From contig NZ_ATUG01000001.1 of NCBI RefSeq assembly GCF_000420085.1, positions 682,001-746,000 of the forward strand: a stretch of 64,000 nucleotides of DNA, in the 5' to 3' direction. The stretch comes from Desulfospira joergensenii DSM 10085. GTDB lineage: Bacteria > Desulfobacterota > Desulfobacteria > Desulfobacterales > Desulfobacteraceae. The notes beneath the pieces are model-generated. The model was not told the DNA's origin, searched no databases, and was given only the letters and a program-made list of their open reading frames with translations. The first letter of the stretch is position 1; each line of letters begins with the position of its first letter. Positions 59,881-64,000 of the stretch are shown piece after piece. A program made the translations under genes and the position numbers.

Positions 59881-59934
59881 CCAGTCCATACGATAAAGGG
59901 CCGGGCCCCAGTCCATACGATAAAGGGCCGGGCC
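59881..59934. repeat. Perfect tandem duplication of 27 bp
   Basis: Two identical 27-bp units (59881-59907 and 59908-59934), each starting CCAGTCCATACGATAAAGGG, lie in the 215-bp region between the response regulator gene and livG. They fall where the livG promoter or operator is expected. Confidence 0.95.
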
Positions 59935-60028
59935 GTAAAAGTAAATACAGGGAAACCATAGAATATATACAGGTAAAAACTATAGGTGTGGACAAATCTG
60001 CAGAAAGGCAGATCTGTTTTCCAGGCGC

Positions 60029-60907
60029 CTATTTCAGGGTGATGTCATTGAGATAGACGGCCAGATTGATTTTTTTACCGATCAGCCCCAGTTTTTTTCT
60101 CAGGTTTTGTCGGTGAAAGGAAACCGCCGGCTCGGAAATATGAAGGACATCTGAAATTTCCACGTTGGTTTTTCCCATCTTGATCAGGGCGGCCACCTCC
60201 ATCTCCCTGGGGGTGATGCCGGCTGCCTTTTGAAAAAGCCTGGAGGAAAACCCGGATGTGATTTCCTCCAGGTTGGAACCGATTACATCGGCCAGGGCCT
60301 TTTGCTGAAGGGTCAGACCGGTTTGATTCAGCCGTTTCAGGGTGGGCAGGATCAGGGAATTGATCTGGCTGACCACGTTTTCCTCAAGCTTTTCCCTTTC
60401 CGTGCGCCGGTGTTCCAGAAGGACCTTGAGGGCGGTATTGGACTCTTCCAGCTTGATGGTGCGCCGGTGAACCAGTTCTTCCAGGTTCTGCTTCATCCGG
60501 GTCAGGGCCAGGTGGAGTTTCACCCGGGCCAGGACCTCCAGGGCCTGGAAAGGCTTGGTAATATAGTCAATCCCCCCTGCCCTGAAAGCCTGGGTTTTTT
60601 CAATGGATCCGCCCAGGGCGCTGATGAAGATAATGGGAACCTCCCGGGTTTCAGGATTTTTTTTAAATTTCCGGCAGACCTCAAATCCGTCCATTTCCGG
60701 CATCCGGATATCGAGGATGATGAGATCGGGCAGCTTCTTTTCAACGGCCTTCAGGGCAAGGGATCCGCTCCGGGCCTGTCTGACGCCGAATCCCTGGTCC
60801 GCCAGGATACCGGTGAGCAGTTTCAGGCTTTCCAGGCTGTCATCGATAATCATAATGGTGTGGTCGCCGGGGACCAGGGTGTCTGAAATGCTTTGATCGA
60901 TTTTCAT
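60029..60907 (-). CDS. Response regulator with LuxR-type HTH
   Basis: A 292-aa regulator. Receiver (residues ~17-130): HTIMIIDDSLESLKLLTGIL, phospho-acceptor Asp in LIILDIRMPEMDG, YITKPF. A coiled coil (~135-175; RTIKLEESNTALKVLLEHRRTEREKL) leads to a LuxR HTH, AGITPREMEVAALIKMGKTNVEISDVLHISEPAVSFHRQNLRKKLGL. It overlaps the upstream kinase stop by 4 bp, so the two are a cognate pair. Its likely target is the Liv/creatininase operon just downstream. Confidence 0.93.
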   Translation of the reverse strand: MKIDQSISDTLVPGDHTIMIIDDSLESLKLLTGILADQGFGVRQARSGSLALKAVEKKLPDLIILDIRMPEMDGFEVCRKFKKNPETREVPIIFISALGGSIEKTQAFRAGGIDYITKPFQALEVLARVKLHLALTRMKQNLEELVHRRTIKLEESNTALKVLLEHRRTEREKLEENVVSQINSLILPTLKRLNQTGLTLQQKALADVIGSNLEEITSGFSSRLFQKAAGITPREMEVAALIKMGKTNVEISDVLHISEPAVSFHRQNLRKKLGLIGKKINLAVYLNDITLK

Positions 60908-63843
60908 TTTTCAGGTCCTTTTATCATGGCCAGGATCTCTTCAAACTTGAATTCATTGGCCAGACAGGCCAGGCCCTCTGCCGTTGACCGGTCTCTCTTT
61001 TTTATCCTTTCAATGCAGGCAAGGGTAAGTTGCTGGTTCAGCTCTGCAGAGGCGGTCTTTAATTCGGCCAGGATTCCCCGGGGCAGCAGGGCCACTTTGT
61101 CAGGATCAAAACTCCCCGGGGATTCATCCTGTTTTCCGGCAGAATCCTCTTCATAGGCAAAGGTGACCCCCAGGTGGCGGACCAGCTTGTCAAAGAGTTT
61201 GGTTTCGTCCAATGGTTTCCGGATAAAATCGTCAAACCCGGCCGAAAGGATCTGAACCCGTTCCCCTTCAAAGGCATGGGCAGTCAGGGCAATCACCGGG
61301 ATATGCAGTCCGGCTGCGGCGGATTTTATCTTTTTTGCGGCGGCCAGGCCGTCCATCACAGGCATCCGGATATCCATGAGAACCAGGTCGGGGCTGAGGC
61401 TGAAAAATTTTTCAACGGCTTTTCGACCGTCTTCGGCCGTATGAATGGTAAATCCCAGGGAGGTGAGCAGCTTTTTCAAAATAATCCGGCTCTGTTCATG
61501 GTCTTCGGCCAGGAGGATCGAATAGGGTCCCTGGCCCGGGGCCAGTCCCACGGGCCAGGGACGGGTGTCCTGGACCGGAATCTCCCTGGGTTCGGCAATC
61601 CCCACGGGCAGGTCAAAGAAAAAGGTCGATCCCCTGCCCGGCTCGCTTTTTACCTTTAGATCCCCCCCCATGATCCGGACAAAATGGCGGCTGATGGTCA
61701 GTCCCAGGCCCGTTCCGGTCACCCCGGAGGCGCTGCGCTCTGCCCGGGCAAACCGGTTGAATATGAGATTCGCATCCCCGGGATCGATCCCCCTGCCCGT
61801 ATCCCTGATTTCAAACCGGATCCATGCATCCGGAGTATGGTCCCGGATGCCGCCCCTGTCCCAGGGCAGGGGTTCCAGATGTGCCTCGACCCGGTATGCC
61901 CGGATGGTCACCTTTCCCTCATCCGTGTACTTGATGGCATTGCCCAGCAGATTGATCATCACCTGTCTTAATTTGACCTTATCCGTCTGGACGTATCGGG
62001 GGCCTTCCCCATCTTTTTCAAGGGTGAAGACCAGCTGTTTTTCAGCGGCCCGCTGTTGAAACATGGCGGCAATCTTTTCCAGAAAATCAAACAGATCAAA
62101 GTTTTCAGGGCTGAAATAGGCTTTTTGGTTTTCAATTTTCGACAGATCAAGGACATCGTTGATGAGAGCCAGGAGCTGGTCGCCGCTCTGCTGGATACAT
62201 CTCAGGCTTTCACATTGATCCTTTGTAAGCGAGGCATCCCGTTCCATGAAACGGCTGAAGCCGAGGATGACGTTCAAGGGGGTTCTCAGTTCATGGGACA
62301 TGTTTGCCAGAAACATGCTTTTATCCCGGTTGGCCGTTTCCGCGGCCTTTTTCGCCCGGACAAGGTCCCGCGTCCGGGAGGCCACCTGGTCTTCCAGGTT
62401 GAGCCTGGCATTTTCAAGGTCCTGGTAGTTTTTTTTCAATCGCCCCCCTGCCCTGATAAAGGTCCGGGTCAGGAGACCGAATTCATCGGACCGGGTCCCC
62501 AGGGACTCCAGATGGGCCAGGGCCCCGATCTCATGGCTTTTTTCCCTGGAAAGGGCATTAAAATTTTCCGCCGCCCGGGTCAGTACCCCCAGGGGACGGG
62601 AAATATTTTTCCGGACCACCAGGTATATGATGGACAGGGCCGCCATGAGAGAGCCCAGTCCAAGGGCCAGGGTAAAGAGGACATCGGTCATGATCTGATC
62701 CTGAAACATGGCCTTGTAATAGACCGAGGCAAGGTACCAGTCCGGCCCCTCTATCTTTGTCACGGCAATGAGTTCATCATTTTCATTGCTGTCGATGATG
62801 GCCGGGAAAGCAGACACGGATCTGATCTTTTCATAGAGGGAAGAAAGGCTGGCATCCTTTGCCAGGTCTACACTGTACTTGGGATTCCGGCTGGATATGG
62901 TCTCGGCGATCTTATAGGGATGAACAATGATGTATCCCTCCCGGTCCAGGATGATGCTGTAAGAGGATACGGCACTGTCGCTCAGGTTGCGGTTAAAAAA
63001 ATCACCGCATTCGATGTCCGTGCCAATGGTCCCGATCTGTTTTCCTTGAACATCAATGGGCAATGCTGCAGATATCATCCATTGTCCGGCAAGGGAATCA
63101 AAATAGAGACCGGTCCATACGATGCGCCGGCCGGGGTTATTCTTTTTATCGGTCTTTGAGAACCAGTCGCTTTCCCTGCCTTTAAAATCGCCTGAAATCC
63201 GGGTTGCCGGCCGGATGTCCGGCCAATAACTTAAGGAGACACCCTTTGCCCCCACAAACCAGAGGTTTACGAATCGGGAGCGCCAGGCCGGCCCGTATTT
63301 CAGGATCAGACCGTGGAGGATGCCCATCTGCCGTTTGATTTCCCCGGTGATCTCCACGTGGGGTTCCGCGGACATAGCCATGCCGTGTTCAAAGATCCCC
63401 TCCCCGGTCCATACCCCGTCAAAATATTCCCGGGGAGACCCGAGGGCTCCGCTCTCCTGCTTCTCCATATGGGAATCAAACCAGGGGGCAAAGTCGGTTC
63501 TCGGATCATTTTCGTATTGAAAACAGAACTCGTTTTTCAGCCGGATCAGGTTGTCCTTGGCCAGGCGGAAGAGTTCACTCTCCCGGTTCCCGCGCTGGAT
63601 AATATACTCGTGGAGCTGATCATGGAATTGAATCTCCATCTTCCGGGTCAGATACTTGTTGGTAATCAGGGTAATCCCCACGATTAAAGAGGCAAACAAA
63701 ACAAAGAGATGGGTGATAATGGTGCGGGACAGGGGGACCAGCCGGACCCGGGATCGGGAAAGGCCCGGGGTGTTGTCTGCCCGGCTCTCTGCCGGCTCCA
63801 CCGGGGGAAGGTTTTCCCCATATGTTTTTGTATTTTTTGTCAC
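60904..63843 (-). CDS. dCache hybrid sensor histidine kinase
   Basis: A 979-aa kinase. Membrane segment 1 (~42-62), periplasmic double Cache domain (~75-375; WTGLYFDSLAGQWMISAALPID, SSYSIILDREGYIIVHP, GPDWYLASVYYKAMF), membrane segment 2 (~388-408), and a HAMP-like linker follow in order. A coiled coil precedes the DHp domain with MFLANMSHELRTPLNVILG and the HATPase domain with IRDTGRGID, GVTGTGLGLTI. The receiver is SILLAEDHEQSRIILKKLL with the acceptor Asp in LVLMDIRMPVMDG. The Cache domain implies direct sensing of a small periplasmic ligand, perhaps the substrate of the adjacent ABC operon. Confidence 0.94.
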   Translation of the reverse strand: MTKNTKTYGENLPPVEPAESRADNTPGLSRSRVRLVPLSRTIITHLFVLFASLIVGITLITNKYLTRKMEIQFHDQLHEYIIQRGNRESELFRLAKDNLIRLKNEFCFQYENDPRTDFAPWFDSHMEKQESGALGSPREYFDGVWTGEGIFEHGMAMSAEPHVEITGEIKRQMGILHGLILKYGPAWRSRFVNLWFVGAKGVSLSYWPDIRPATRISGDFKGRESDWFSKTDKKNNPGRRIVWTGLYFDSLAGQWMISAALPIDVQGKQIGTIGTDIECGDFFNRNLSDSAVSSYSIILDREGYIIVHPYKIAETISSRNPKYSVDLAKDASLSSLYEKIRSVSAFPAIIDSNENDELIAVTKIEGPDWYLASVYYKAMFQDQIMTDVLFTLALGLGSLMAALSIIYLVVRKNISRPLGVLTRAAENFNALSREKSHEIGALAHLESLGTRSDEFGLLTRTFIRAGGRLKKNYQDLENARLNLEDQVASRTRDLVRAKKAAETANRDKSMFLANMSHELRTPLNVILGFSRFMERDASLTKDQCESLRCIQQSGDQLLALINDVLDLSKIENQKAYFSPENFDLFDFLEKIAAMFQQRAAEKQLVFTLEKDGEGPRYVQTDKVKLRQVMINLLGNAIKYTDEGKVTIRAYRVEAHLEPLPWDRGGIRDHTPDAWIRFEIRDTGRGIDPGDANLIFNRFARAERSASGVTGTGLGLTISRHFVRIMGGDLKVKSEPGRGSTFFFDLPVGIAEPREIPVQDTRPWPVGLAPGQGPYSILLAEDHEQSRIILKKLLTSLGFTIHTAEDGRKAVEKFFSLSPDLVLMDIRMPVMDGLAAAKKIKSAAAGLHIPVIALTAHAFEGERVQILSAGFDDFIRKPLDETKLFDKLVRHLGVTFAYEEDSAGKQDESPGSFDPDKVALLPRGILAELKTASAELNQQLTLACIERIKKRDRSTAEGLACLANEFKFEEILAMIKGPEK

Positions 63844-64000
63844 CCGGTATTTTTAAAGTATATTTCTTCCTGTGTCCAGCTTTTGGGGTGCCGGCTCAGG
63901 GGGAGGCGAAAAAAGGGGTACATTTTATTTTTCGGGACCGGGCGTGCGGAATGCGCACCTTTTTTAAATAAAATCCTTTGCTAAAAACCGGTCCCCGGCC

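Noticed and set aside
1..64000. CRISPR array, tRNA or rRNA genes
   Set aside because: No regularly spaced repeats of 24-40 bp, no tRNA-like cloverleaf ends and no rRNA sequence were noticed on either strand.

Overview
The window looks like chromosome of a sulfate-reducing-type Desulfobacterota bacterium, probably Desulfobacterales. This is inferred from gene content, not from a marker gene. The evidence is the density of hybrid histidine kinases and stand-alone receivers, a CdaA-type diadenylate cyclase, a sigma-54 regulator beside a BCCT transporter, a Liv-type ABC operon and several dispersed palindromic repeats. No rRNA, tRNA, CRISPR array or phage gene was seen.

Layout. 0.2-9.5 kb: yceI-like gene, hybrid kinase, YchJ-like SEC-C gene with an IS4-type element inserted just upstream of it, GNAT, a sugar-type periplasmic binding protein, and a divergent EamA exporter / MocR regulator pair with direct-repeat operators. 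10.3-18.6 kb: a signalling cluster (receiver-kinase, HDOD, receiver-PAS, a kinase with a dead receiver, a stand-alone receiver, and a FapA/DUF342 protein with a dead receiver). 18.6-20.9 kb: small ORF, DUF2914 protein, and a cyclic-di-AMP synthase fused to YbbR repeats. 21.3-24.4 kb: ABC_sub_bind protein plus chemoreceptor, closed by a strong terminator. 24.4-34.5 kb (minus strand): nitroreductase, hybrid kinase, Fe-S reductase plus BCCT transporter behind a sigma-54-type promoter and a 36-bp palindrome, their sigma-54 activator, YciI and RecD2.

34.5-47.7 kb is an accessory, repeat-rich stretch. It holds a LysR/EamA pair, a decayed GGDEF gene, a duplicated 55-bp promoter-like element, a 133-bp MITE-like palindrome, two ~195-bp imperfect repeats, RDD and PH-like membrane genes, and SurE. 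It also holds an AT-rich two-gene module: a putative HEPN plus PD-(D/E)XK protein followed by a Ski2/Hel308-like helicase with a C-terminal PD-(D/E)XK nuclease domain. I consider this pair the best candidate for an undescribed (anti-mobile-element) system; it resembles two-gene nuclease/helicase defence systems in logic, but its first component is not one I recognise.

47.7-54.2 kb: small conserved genes (methyltransferase, DUF3795, two YbjQ-like proteins, M48 protease, GNAT, polysaccharide deacetylase, SIMPL protein), ending with a cobalamin riboswitch and terminator controlling a small unknown gene. 54.4-63.9 kb (minus strand): a hybrid dCache kinase and LuxR-type response regulator upstream of a livG-F-H-M-J operon that ends in a creatininase-family hydrolase, suggesting sensing, uptake and hydrolysis of one amide-type substrate.
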